Assembly (NCBI GenBank): GCA_964504195.1
Contig: CAZDDI010000024.1
Span: 1-55,933, forward strand
Direction: 5' to 3'
DNA: 55,933 bases
Origin: CAZDDI01 sp964504195
GTDB taxonomy: Bacteria > Chloroflexota > Anaerolineae > B4-G1 > SLSP01
In this document: positions 1 to 10,400 of the stretch, piece by piece
Position numbering within the stretch: the first letter of the stretch is position 1
Layout: each line of letters opens with the position of its first letter
Notes under the pieces: model-generated
The model's input: only the letters and a program-made list of their open reading frames with translations
What the model was told of the DNA's origin: nothing
Database searches by the model: none
Position numbers and translations under genes: made by a program

Positions 1-137
1 GCTTCGGCAGGCTCAGCCACCGCCAGGGTTCGACAGGCTCGGCTTCGGCAGGCTCGGCTTCGGCAGGCTCGGCTTCGGCAGGCTCGGCTTCGGCAGGCTC
101 GGCTTCGGCAGGCTCAGCCACCGCCGGGGTTCGACAG
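1..137. repeat. 15-bp tandem repeat of the CTTCGGCAGGCTC family
   Basis: Five back-to-back copies of a 15-base unit (GGCTTCGGCAGGCTC) occupy 41-115. They are flanked on both sides by related pieces that include AGCCACCGCC and TTCGACAGGCT. The same short motif recurs at 12895, 14363, 41030-41220 and 47930-48000, so it is a dispersed repeat that has expanded locally. No open reading frame uses it here. It is not a CRISPR array, because there are no unique spacers between units. Confidence 0.85.
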
Positions 138-150
138 GCTTACCAGTAAT

Positions 151-2556
151 TCATTTGTTTTTCGTTAGTATAAATTGAGTCTCGCTATGCTCCTCAGCCG
201 TGATAATCGCCCAGCGTTCTAGCGAATCCAACCAGTAGGCACCGAGTTGGAACCGGGATGTTTCTGTGTCGAGAAATGTTTCGGTTGTGAATACATGGCG
301 TTGTATCAGGAGGTCGCCTGGCAGAAGCATATCCGCTGCAATGCCTAATCCATCGCCTGTAGCCAGAAGCTGCCCGGCATCATTCAGTATATGGGCCATG
401 ATGGAAAAGGGGCGCGTGGTGGTAGCTGTAACCTTCCAATAAGTCCGTAAGACAGGCGGTTGCGTGGGGGGGCCTTCAAATTGGTAGCCGAGAAACGTGA
501 GCGGGCCAGCTAACTCAAGGGGCAGTGTCAGGGTTGTCTCGGCTGCGGCTGGCGGATGCCCAGCGGGTAACAATTTAACCGCGTCGGTGTTGATGGTTTG
601 GAGGGGCGTAGTTTGAGAGCGCCTATCCCATGCGTACAGCGCAAAGGGTGGCGTGGCGTGGGGGGTGTGCTGTTCATAAGCCAGGCGTGTGAAGGCCAGC
701 TGTTCCTGCGCAAAGGCGTTTAGAGCGTCTTGGCTCAGGTAGTGGGCATACCAGCCGGTGCTTTCTCCAGCGCCAGGATAGACCCAGGTTTGGGTGCAAT
801 CGAAGTAAATCAGGCGTAGCGCAGCCTGCCCTAGTCCCTCATGGGCGACTTTGGATGTGAGGGGGGCGACGGGTAGAACGCATTGGGCCAGCCAATCCGC
901 CGCTGTGTCCGGTTCTGGAATGTGGTAATAGAACAGCACCTGCCCGATTTTGGCATTCGGCGCGCGCTTGCGGAACCAGTCGTACATCTCCGGGTCTACC
1001 AGCGGAATGCCAGCGAGCGTGGTGGCGCTGATGACGTAATCGCCGGGCGGTGGGTTGAGCCGCGAGGGGAAGATCGCCGGGGTATCACCGCGTAAGGGCG
1101 TCAGTGGGGTGTAATCCACCCCGTAGACCGCCGGATCGTAGAAGATGAAGGCGGAGAGTTGCACCGTTCCGACACCCTGTTCCGCTTGAAAGCGCGCCAG
1201 ATCTTTGTAGGCCTGTCCCCAATCGGTGTTGGAATCGGCCAGAAACCGCCAGCCATTATCCGTACCTCCCGCAAGCTCGTTGAAGTAAGCCAGGTAATGT
1301 GGCGCAATGCGCAATGTACCGAGCATGAGCCAGGCGAGGAGGGCGTACTGCGTGAAACGTGAAACGTGATGCTTGCTTCGCCATCCGCTATTCGCTATTC
1401 CAATGTAGAGAAATGGCAACATGGGCAGCAGATGCCGGTAGCCGATGTTGAGCGTGCTGGCAAGGCTGGCGGCGGCGTAGAGGAGGGGGAAGAGGTAAAG
1501 CGTGAGGCGTGAGGCGTGAGGCGTGAGGTGTAAAATGAAGGGTTGCTTGGCAAGAAGATTACGCAGTATGCAGTACGTGGTACGCATTAAGCCATATAAT
1601 CCCAGTAACAAGATAGGCAGGGGCGTCTTGAGAGCGAACGCTACCGGGAAATAGTACCACCACCCGTGCAGGCTGTTTTGGCCGAGCAGGTACGCGGCGT
1701 GACCACCCGCCGTGTGCTCTCGCAGTCGTAGCCAGGGAATGGCGTGACTGGCTGCCGGCACGGGGAAAGGCAGCCCCGGAACCGCGCCGATTTGGAATCC
1801 ATACAGCGTCCACAGGGTTACTCCCGCGCACAGCAAGTAAAGCGCGGTAGCTCTGAGCTTGTACTTGGGTAATGTCAGCAGCAGTATGGCGACGCTAATC
1901 GGGATGAGCAGCAAAGCGGATAGTTTTGCGCCCTGCGCCAGGCCTAGCGTGATGCCGGCAAGCAGCAAGCGCGTGTGCGTGGGTCGCCGGATGCAGCGCG
2001 CGAGGCAGAACAGCGCCAGTGTCATGCAACACGCTGCCCCCAGGTCTGTACCGGCTACGGCGGCGTGTGCGAGGATGTTGGGATCGAAAACGAGGAGCGT
2101 GAGTGTAAGCAGCCCGGCGCGCGGCCCGCGCAGATCGGCGGCCCACCGCCACACGACTGCGCCTAGCAGCACGCCTAGTAGTGCTGCCATGATGCGGGCC
2201 GGGAATAGCCAGCGCTCGAAAGGCAGGTGCGGATAGAGCAGCTGGCGCGTCATGTTGAGCAGGGGCAGGCTCTCGGTGGTGGGGTGGGCGGCTTCCTGCC
2301 AGGCAGGGAGTGTGGCGGGATCGGCCAGTTCGCGCAAGGGGAGGAGTGGCAGGGCAAACCAGAGTTTAAGTAGCGGCGGATGCTCTTCTACCAGCCGGTA
2401 ATCGCCGGTGCGCAGGATGCTGTAGCCACTGGTGATGTGTAACCCTTCGTCAATGGTGAGCGACGTCGCACGTATGGCCAGGGTCGCTTGTGCAAACAAC
2501 AGGCACAGCAAGAGCAGCAATCCATACCGTGGTATCGTCGAACAGCGTGTTTTCAT
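151..2556 (-). CDS. GT39-type membrane glycosyltransferase, paralogue A
   Basis: An 801-residue polytopic protein of the PMT_2 / ArnT-like GT39 group. These enzymes move a sugar from a polyprenyl-phosphate donor to an acceptor on the outer face of the membrane. The first helix (about residues 10-28) is followed by the family signature TIDEGLH (Asp36-Glu37) and a loop with HPPL (His59), the usual donor and metal region. About ten more helices reach to about residue 420, followed by the DSNTDWGQ motif. An extracytoplasmic tail of about 350 residues ends in a beta-sandwich-like module (YWKV, SIMAHIL, GDGLG, PGD..IQRH) shared with the proteins at 24434 and 32495. Short repeat-derived inserts lie in two loops (nucleotides about 1341-1400 and 1495-1590). 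The ATG at 2556 is only 8 nt from a -10 box. Acceptor and sugar are unknown. Confidence 0.85.
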   Translation of the reverse strand: MKTRCSTIPRYGLLLLLCLLFAQATLAIRATSLTIDEGLHITSGYSILRTGDYRLVEEHPPLLKLWFALPLLPLRELADPATLPAWQEAAHPTTESLPLLNMTRQLLYPHLPFERWLFPARIMAALLGVLLGAVVWRWAADLRGPRAGLLTLTLLVFDPNILAHAAVAGTDLGAACCMTLALFCLARCIRRPTHTRLLLAGITLGLAQGAKLSALLLIPISVAILLLTLPKYKLRATALYLLCAGVTLWTLYGFQIGAVPGLPFPVPAASHAIPWLRLREHTAGGHAAYLLGQNSLHGWWYYFPVAFALKTPLPILLLGLYGLMRTTYCILRNLLAKQPFILHLTPHASRLTLYLFPLLYAAASLASTLNIGYRHLLPMLPFLYIGIANSGWRSKHHVSRFTQYALLAWLMLGTLRIAPHYLAYFNELAGGTDNGWRFLADSNTDWGQAYKDLARFQAEQGVGTVQLSAFIFYDPAVYGVDYTPLTPLRGDTPAIFPSRLNPPPGDYVISATTLAGIPLVDPEMYDWFRKRAPNAKIGQVLFYYHIPEPDTAADWLAQCVLPVAPLTSKVAHEGLGQAALRLIYFDCTQTWVYPGAGESTGWYAHYLSQDALNAFAQEQLAFTRLAYEQHTPHATPPFALYAWDRRSQTTPLQTINTDAVKLLPAGHPPAAAETTLTLPLELAGPLTFLGYQFEGPPTQPPVLRTYWKVTATTTRPFSIMAHILNDAGQLLATGDGLGIAADMLLPGDLLIQRHVFTTETFLDTETSRFQLGAYWLDSLERWAIITAEEHSETQFILTKNK

Positions 2557-2564
2557 ATCGGCGC

Positions 2565-2592
2565 ATTATAACCCCTGCCGGTATCCTGACAA
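2565..2592 (-). promoter_or_regulatory. Sigma70-type promoter of the GT39 paralogue A gene
   Basis: On the minus strand TTGTCA (2592-2587), a 16-nt spacer and a perfect TATAAT (2570-2565) stand directly before the gene. Only 8 nt separate the -10 box from the ATG at 2556, so transcription should start at or next to the start codon. No Shine-Dalgarno sequence fits in this gap, which suggests a leaderless or almost leaderless message. Confidence 0.6.
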
Positions 2593-2738
2593 GTTGACGG
2601 CACAGGGCGATTGCATTTGTCCATTGGTTGCAGAAAGGCGGCCTAAAGGCCAGGGTTAAAATCCCCTCTAAAAATACCGCGTTAGCGGTGCAGCAGGCAG
2701 CACGAGGGGAATAAGTTTTCTAAATGCGATAGCCCTGG

Positions 2739-2766
2739 TTGACGGCGGGGCGTTATTGGTTATACT
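2739..2766 (+). promoter_or_regulatory. Sigma70-type promoter for the secreted protein at 2808
   Basis: TTGACG (2739-2744), a 16-nt spacer and TATACT (2761-2766) lie just upstream of the gene at 2808. The predicted leader is about 35 nt and holds a consensus ribosome binding site, AGGAGG, at 2794-2799, eight bases before the ATG. The rest of the 250-base gap from 2557 shows no other gene. Confidence 0.6.
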
Positions 2767-2807
2767 GTTCTGGCAGTTTCATTTTATGACCACAGGAGGG
2801 AAGTTAG

Positions 2808-3899
2808 ATGAAAAAAATACATCTGGAGTTAGTTGTGAGTTTGGCCTTGCTGGTTTTGTGTTTAGGGCGAGGTGTGGCTGTGATTGCGCAACGGGCTAAT
2901 GAGCCGGAAGGGGTGACGGTGTTGGCCGCGCCCGCATTGCAGAATCCTGGCTTTGATAATACCCGTTGGTATGAGTTCAAAGATCGCTATGGGCAGTGGT
3001 TGACCGGTTCTTGGGTGCCCGATGATGATGATGGGCAACGCTTGCAGGATTGGCGTCTTTGGTACATGCGCCACACGCCGCTGCTCAAAGCGTTCCCGGA
3101 GAGTGGTATCATCCAGGCTGGCATTGAATCGGTGGCCTTGCGCACTTATGATGGCGACGTGCAAGAGGGCGGGCTGTATCAGGTCATCTACAATGTGACC
3201 CCTTGCTTGCACTACCAGTTTCAAATGCACGGCCTTTCCCGTCCGGATGCAGGGTTGTCAAACTCCAGCGCGCAATTGCGCGTGGGCATGGATCCCACCG
3301 GCTGGCACACCAATCCTGCCGAGGATCCGGCGTTGCCTTCTTGGTCTGATCCTGACACTATTGTCTGGAGCGCGCCGCAGGATTTCAAATACCCCAATTT
3401 TGGTTTGTTGCAGGTGACAGCAGAAGCGCGTGCTAACAAAGTCACGGTCTACACCCGCGCTCTGGCCTATGGTGGTATGCGTCACGCCATTGTGTGGGAT
3501 ACTGGTGCATTCGCGGAAGTGACCCCGGCGATGTTGCACGATCCGGCGGCTTTGCCTACACCTTCGTTGTCTGCTTCGGCGACGACTGGGGCAGGTTGGG
3601 CGCAGATTTCGTGGGTGACTGCTGCTCCCGCCGTTAGTCAAGTGTATTATCGTTTGGTTCCGGTAGTCAGCCCGCCGCCGAATTATCCTCACAAAGTGTA
3701 CTTGCCTTTGGTGGTAGGGGGGCAGATGGCTGTTTGGACCGCTTCTCCTATCAACAAAACGCCGGTGACCGGGCATACAACTCAACTGACCGGCTTGCTC
3801 TCTGGGCGCACCTACGAATACATCGTCGTCTCACGCGGCCTTAGTAGTAATGCTTGCACTACCTGGGTTTCCGCGCCGCAGCAGTTCACGACGCCGTAA
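2808..3899 (+). CDS. Secreted beta-sandwich protein with YLPLV motif
   Basis: A 363-residue protein with an N-terminal signal peptide (residues 1-28; hydrophobic VVSLALLVLCLG). Residues about 45-240 resemble a carbohydrate-binding-type beta sandwich: an opening NPGF element, GLYQVIYNVTPC in the middle, the G-x-DPTG motif, then VWSAP and a strand ending in the AIVWDTGAF element. The C-terminal half looks like a fibronectin-III-like domain (ISWVT, YRLVP, LSGRTYEYIVVSRG) interrupted by a KVYLPLVV segment. The protein is a paralogue of those at 29474 and 30791, and its N-terminal module resembles modules inside the RHS protein. The ATG is fixed by AGGAGG at 2794-2799. Likely exported and surface-associated; its ligand is unknown. 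Confidence 0.8.
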   Translation: MKKIHLELVVSLALLVLCLGRGVAVIAQRANEPEGVTVLAAPALQNPGFDNTRWYEFKDRYGQWLTGSWVPDDDDGQRLQDWRLWYMRHTPLLKAFPESGIIQAGIESVALRTYDGDVQEGGLYQVIYNVTPCLHYQFQMHGLSRPDAGLSNSSAQLRVGMDPTGWHTNPAEDPALPSWSDPDTIVWSAPQDFKYPNFGLLQVTAEARANKVTVYTRALAYGGMRHAIVWDTGAFAEVTPAMLHDPAALPTPSLSASATTGAGWAQISWVTAAPAVSQVYYRLVPVVSPPPNYPHKVYLPLVVGGQMAVWTASPINKTPVTGHTTQLTGLLSGRTYEYIVVSRGLSSNACTTWVSAPQQFTTP

Positions 3900-3911
3900 C
3901 CTAGCCAGTTA

Positions 3912-4006
3912 AGACCTGGCAGATTTCGCACAAGGTGTGTTTAGGAATATTTTACTGGTGCACAAGAGGTCGGCGCAGCGTTAAAATCTTCAAATCTGCC
4001 AGGTCT
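3912..4006. repeat. Inverted-repeat-bounded dispersed element
   Basis: AGACCTGGCAGATTT at 3912-3926 is repeated as an exact inverse at 3992-4006, enclosing 65 bases with no open reading frame. Perfect 15-base terminal inverted repeats around a short AT-rich core resemble a small non-autonomous element. No target-site duplication is obvious. Confidence 0.65.
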
Positions 4007-4041
4007 ATGCCCTAAACTTAATGACATTGTCGGTTTTATAG

Positions 4042-4081
4042 CACCCCGCCCCTGGAAAAGTATTTTTCCAGGGGCGGGGTG
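4042..4081 (+). terminator. Strong hairpin, probable terminator after the secreted protein
   Basis: A perfect 18-bp stem (4042-4059 with 4064-4081) closes a GTAT loop. The 5' arm ends in AAAA and the 3' arm begins with TTTT. The hairpin lies 140 bases after the stop codon of the gene ending at 3899 and before the promoter of the RHS gene. Only a short T-rich stretch follows, so its termination strength is uncertain. Sequence from 4082 to 4300 shows no gene. Confidence 0.6.
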
Positions 4082-4306
4082 TTTGAATATCTATTGAGTA
4101 CGTTTCATCTGAGTTGAGAGAGGGACGGTCGGAGACCCGCCCTAGCTTGCGTTGTTCGGTCTCTGCCCGCCAGTCTTCATCCCATAATTGAAGTGAAACA
4201 CCCCCATATCCATTGCGTCTTCTTACCATTTTATAACTAAAAATGGCTTTAAGGTTAGAATTTAGTATATATAAATGTTGTTACGATACTTGTGCGCAAT
4301 TGTATA

Positions 4307-4334
4307 TTGACAAATTCGCGGAATATGATAATCT
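4307..4334 (+). promoter_or_regulatory. Predicted promoter of the RHS gene
   Basis: A perfect TTGACA at 4307-4312 is followed after 16 nt by TAATCT at 4329-4334; an overlapping TATGAT lies just before it. This gives a leader of about 90 nt before the ATG at 4430. Confidence 0.5.
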
Positions 4335-4422
4335 TTCCCGGTTGGGGAAAGCCCGTTCTGGATAGACAAAGATCAGAACGCGCTTTCAAATTAAGCGTCA
4401 GGGTATAACATTTCACCGGAGG
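4333..4422 (+). promoter_or_regulatory. Structured 5' leader of the RHS gene with ribosome binding site
   Basis: Two consecutive hairpins can form in the leader. The first pairs CTTTCCC (4333-4339) with GGGAAAG (4345-4351). The second pairs CGTTCTG (4354-4360) with CAGAACG (4374-4380). GGAGG at 4418-4422 lies seven bases before the ATG at 4430. The first hairpin overlaps the promoter -10 region. No known riboswitch class is recognised. Confidence 0.4.
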
Positions 4423-4429
4423 TATTCTT

Positions 4430-7400
4430 ATGACGTTACGGACTTTGGGATTGCGGGTAGTGATAATCTGGGTAGTGCTGGCATTGCTCTGTCCCCCTGG
4501 GCTGGTGGGTGCAGTTGCACCTGCCTCCATTGGAGCAACCACGGCGCCGGTTGTTTTGACACAACCGACACCGATAGCTGAATCGCCGCTAGAAGGGCCA
4601 TCAGCCGACTTATTGGAGCCGTCAGTTTTGATCACGCCAGAGCCGGTGTTAGTGGATTCGGCACCTGTCACCCCGCTACCCCCCGTGATCGCTATTCAAA
4701 GTCCTGAACAATGCGTGCGTCCGGGTGATGAGGTGGCGCTGGAGGTTACCGTAACGCAACCGGAGACCCAGCGCGCCAGCGAAGCTGTATTGACCGGGGC
4801 GCTCCCTGCTGAGTGGAGTTGGCCTACTGATCGCACCTGGGTGAACACTGACCGTACGCATGCCTCTATGCGCTTGGGGGAATTACAGTCTGGAGCGGTG
4901 CTGACCTATGTGGTGCGCGCGCGCACGCCCGAAGCGCCAGCCGCGGCACAGTATGTAACGTTTACCCTTGCGGATGACGCGGGCCAAGTGGTAACCACGG
5001 CTACGGCGGAAGTCTGCATCGCTTTTGCTTCAGAAGCGCGCATTGCACCCGAAGGCGGCGTGTTGCGCTCGGCGGATGGTCGGGTGCAAGTGACATTCCC
5101 GGAAGGGGTGGTGGAACAAACCGCCACAGTGGTCCATCTGCCCCAATCCCAGCGGGTCGTTGCCGGTCGGGGGATGGCGCAGCGGTTCGAACTTAATTTG
5201 TATGCTGCCGATGGTACCACGCTTGACCTCAAATCTCCGGTGACAGTGACCCTTAACGTGAGTGGGTTGCTCGATCTCACCCCCAGCTTCGATAGTTGGC
5301 CCTATCTGACTTATCAGGATGACGCAACCGGTGAATGGCATCCGGTGCCGGTGCGCGCGGATGCGACAGCCGGCACGCTGACCGCCCAATTGGAGCATTT
5401 TTCCACCTGGGAAACCGGTATGGCGGGCTACTTGCAAGGCGGTTGGCGTTTGTTGTACAATGCACCGCAGGTGAGCACGTTCAGCGGTGCGGCGACGTTT
5501 GCCTATCCCATCGAAGTGTTGCCCGGCGCGGGTGGGTTGCAGCCGCAGGTCTCGCTTTCATACAACAGCCGGCGCGTGGATGGGGCCATGTCTTGGGTCC
5601 AATCCGACTGGGCTGGCTTGGGGTGGAGTGTGGACACGATCGAGATTGTGCGGCAGGTCGGGCAACACTGTCACAATACCTATGATTGTCACTTCACTTA
5701 TCGCAACCGGTTTTCTTTGCTGATGAATGGCACGAGCTATCGGCTGATTAAGGATTTGAATTCACACCCGGCTGATTATGGCCTTTACTATACCGAAGAT
5801 TATTCCGGCCTGCACATATTCCGCTGCAATGATTTGGCGGCGCACCTGACCGAATGCGCCGCCGGTGCGGGGAATAATCGCACTGGAGAATACTGGGTCA
5901 TCCGCACGCCCCAGGGCTTGACCTATTACTTGGGGAATTCCCTGGATTCGGAGCAAGTAATTCAACACATGGTGTGGAATGGCTCTAGCCCTGGTGATGG
6001 CGATACCGGCTACATCGGGCGCGACCATCCTTATGCGGCCTATCGGTGGCGGGTGCGGGAAGTGCGGGATGATTATGCGCATAAGATGCTGTATGTGTAT
6101 ACCGAAGAAAATCACGCTTATTATACTGATGGCGGCTTGCAGATTCAGGTGTGCAACAAGGGCTACAATATGGCGAGTTACCTGTCTGAAATTCGCTATA
6201 ACTATACAACCGACACCTATGATAAGGTGGTTTTCTTACGGGCGCAACGGCAGGCAGATTTACTGATTGGCGTGCAGGAAAACTGTGCCCCTACGATGTT
6301 TTGGCAGAATCAACACTTATCGGGTATCCAGGTTTGGCGTCAAAACAGTCTGGTGCGCCAGTATAATTTGGGTTATGATGTGTTGCGCGGCCCGAACGTG
6401 CCCGACTATGCTACGCCCAGCCGGTTGTTGAAGAGCATCACGGAGTATTATCCGGGGCAACCGACGCCCTTGCCAGCTACGACTTTTAATTATACGCAGC
6501 AGCTTGATGGAAGACATGGCAATAAGTATGCTTGTTCGAGCGGTATGGGGGGCGATTGCCCTGATCCCAATCAGGGTGATAATTGGCGCATGATGCCCTG
6601 GTGGACATCAGCGTTCCCCTACTTCCGATTGACCCAGGTCGCCAACGGCTACGGCGGCGCAACGCAGTTTGATTATGTGCGGGATGGCAGTGGCAGCCGG
6701 GAGGCGCCGCACAGCTACATCGTAACTGAAACGCGCACCCTGGATGGCATGGGCAATACGGCGCGCACCACCTATGTGTATGCCAATGGGTGTTGGGATC
6801 GCGGCGGGCAGCCCTGCCGGAACCCGCTCCCCGGCGGGCCAGGGGAAAGCAAAACCTTGCTCGGCCATGGCCAGGTCACGGTAGCCCAGTACGACAACAA
6901 CGCGTTGCTCGCGCAGCAACAGCACTTCTTCCATCTGGATTACCAACGGTTAGGCCGCGCGCATCGTATCCAAACCTATGCGCCCAATGGGCTGCTTTTG
7001 ACCCAGAGCGATACCGCCTGGGGCGTGCAAGCGGCGTACCAGGGCACGTTGACCTACGCCGGGCAAACGCTCCAGACTACCTACGCCGGCGGGTTGCCGA
7101 CCGCTGGCGGCTTACCGACTACGGTGCGGCAGGATTATACCTACGACCAGTTCGGCAATGTCACGGCGGTATATGATTATGGCGCTGAAATGCCGCTGCT
7201 CAACGGCAGCTTCGAGGCTGGATTGGAGCATTGGGCAGTCTGGCAGGCCGCTACGGGCTTTCAAGCGGTTAAAACTGCCGATGCTGCCATTGCCGGTCAG
7301 TATGCTTTACAGCTTAGCGGTACTGCTGAAGGCGCGGTGTATCAGGATGTAACCGGCTTGATCCCGGGCGCAACGTATGAGATCCGGCTGTGGGTCAAGG

Positions 7401-10400
7401 CTGCTGCCAATACCTCAGCACGGTTCCGGTTAGCGGCTAATGATGCGGAAAATGGAAACTGGCAAGGTAGTGATCGGGTTGCGCCGACTGTCTGGACTCC
7501 CTTAACATTAACGTATACAGCCAATGCTACGGGAAAAGTGCGGCTTGACTTGCATTATTATGCTGGCAGCGGTAAATTGTATGTGGACGGCGTAGCCCTG
7601 GCGCGGGCAACCGACGTAGGCGATGAGCGCACTGTGCATAGTTTTTATTATAACATAGCCGATACTTTGAATTTGCTCAACGGAGGTTTCGAAAAGCAGT
7701 TGAGCCATTGGACGCCATTCTGGGGCGCTCCCCCGGTGGCCGTTATCACACCGGGTAGTGGCGATGCCCACACCGGCAATCAGGTGTTGCGCTTGCAGGG
7801 GAGTTCCGACGGCGGCGTATATCAGGATGTGGAGGGCTTAACCCCTGGAAGGCAGTATATGGTGAGCGCCTGGGTGCGCCGGGTAGGCACCACCAATGGG
7901 AAATTTAGATTGTGGTTAAATAATACCAATTCGCCTTCGTATACGCCGGGCATCACCTGGGAGCTGCTGAGTTGGCGATGTCCAGCGGACGCCACGGGAC
8001 GTATCCGCATTCATTTGTATTACGATGGGGGGAGCGGTGCCATTGAGGTGGATAGCGTGACCATGTCGCGTTGGCGGTTAGGCCTCAAATGGGGGGAAAA
8101 TCTTTTCCCAGGGATTACGGCTAATAATCCCCAGACGTTACACTCGCAAACCCTTTGGTATTATGATGACCCCACATTCAATGTGAATCTGTGGAACAGC
8201 TCCGCCCATATCCTTCGTGGGCAAGTTACCATGGTAGGTCAGGGACGGCTATCGGAATTAAACTCAGGTGGCTTTATCACCACTCGGTTTGCCTATGACG
8301 AGTACGGCAACCTGCGTGATACCTGGGCACCGGGCGGCAGCCATACGCAAGTGACTTACGATACTCTCTGGCATCAGTACCCGATTCAACAGTGCCAGGA
8401 GACGCTGTGTACCACCACCGAATACTATGGCGTGAACGCGAATGGCGCGCCCGCGAGCGGCGGCCTGCCGGGCCAGGTCTGGCGCACGTTCCCCACCCAG
8501 TCCCCGGCGCAGGCCACGCGCTATCGCTATGATGCTTATGGGCGGTTACAGGCGGTGCAAGCCCCCGATGATACCGGGTGGAGCATGAGCCAGACCAGTG
8601 TGAATTTTGAGTATGTAAATTTGGGCACGCTCGGCAAGCAGCGCCAGATCGTGCGCACCGGGCGTAACGATACCTGGCAGGAGACGTTCTTCGATGGCTT
8701 GGGCCGCACCCTGCAAGTCCATCAACGCGCGGAGGGCACGCAAGAAATCCGCACGACCACGCAATACAATGCGCTGGGCCAGCCGGTGGCGCAGTGGACG
8801 CCTTACTTTGGTACGCATGGTGAAAACGGGCACAGTTATGTGCCCCCGGCGAGCACCTTGCCGCGCACCCAGACCCTCTACAATGCGCTCGGCCAGGCAG
8901 TGCAGGTACGCTCCCCTGATGGGACGCACAGTAGCGTGATCCATGGCGCGCGCGCGCAGGCCACGGTGGCTGCCAACGGGCAGGTGCGGGTGCAATATCA
9001 GGATGCGCGCGGGCAGTTGAGCCGTGTCACAGAATCTTTGCCCGGGTGGACCGATGACTTTATTACGTCGGCAACTCTGCCTTCGTGGAACCCTGTGGGG
9101 GCTGTGACCATTGCTGACAGGGCATTACAACTTGTAGGTAATGGAGATTGGGGAAACAATTACGCTTCGCGGCCCATTGCTTCAGCAGCGGATTTTACGA
9201 CTGGCGTTAAGTTCGAGTTTTCGCATACGCCAGAGAGCGCTAATTCGGCTATCTATGTGGATCATGGTACCTTTAATACCAATACCTATCGGCGTTGGGG
9301 ATTGCGCATAAATGACGCTTTTGTATATCACACTGTTTACAAGGGCACTCTGATACGCAACACTCCACTGCTTCGGCTACAACAAGGAGTGGTTTATCAG
9401 GCCTGGTTGCAGGTGTCCGAGGATGGACAGGCAACACTAGCTGTGTGGGAACGTGACAACCCGGCGCAAGGGCGGGTGGTGGTAGAAACGCTCCCTGATT
9501 TTTGGCGGCCTACCGGGTGGCGCTTCATGGCGCAGATGCATACCGGAACACTTCGCTTGTCACGCTATGCTGAACAACAGACCTACACCACTGATTACAC
9601 CTATGACTTGCGCGGCAACCTGGAGACTGTGACCGATGCGCTGGGTAACGTCACCACCATGGACTATGACACACTGGGCCGTAAGGTAGCGATGAGCGAC
9701 CCGGATATGGGCGACTGGACCTATGCTTACGACGCTGCCGGCAATCTGGCGCGCCAGACGGATGCGCTGGATCAGCGCACTTGCTTCTACTACGACCCGC
9801 TGAATCGGCTCAGAGGGAAAACCTATAGCGCCGGCGTGGCTGACTGCCCGGCGGATCCGGGGTATGCGGGCTACGCCGTGAAATACTGGTACGACGAAGG
9901 CGCTAATGCCCAGGGCTTGCGCACCCGTATGGAAGTGCCCGGGGTGGATACTACCGCCTGGCAGTATGACCTGCGCGGGCGGCTGATCCGGGAAACCAAA
10001 ACCATTGCTGGCGATGGGCCTTTTGTCACCCAGTATCAGTACAATCCACTGGATCAGGTAACGCACATCACCTATCCCGATAATGAAGTGGTGGCGCAGA
10101 CGTATACGGTGCCGGGGTTGCCCAAGACGCTGAGCGGCGCTAATACTTATGTAAGCAACGCGACCTACAACGCGCTAGGCCAGCCTACTACCGTCAACTG
10201 GGGCAATGGGCTGAGCACCCAGTACACTTACGATGCTCTCAACTTCCGGTTGCAGCAATTGAAAGTAGGCACCCTGCTCGATTTGCGCTATACTTATGAT
10301 GCGGTGGGCAATATCCAGAGTCTTACCGATATGAGGGGCAGCGAGACGCAAGTGCAGTACTTCACCTACGATGCCCTGGATCGGCTGACGGCGGCCAGTA

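Noticed and set aside
1..137. Possible CRISPR array
   Set aside because: The repeats are directly adjacent with no unique spacers and there are no cas genes.
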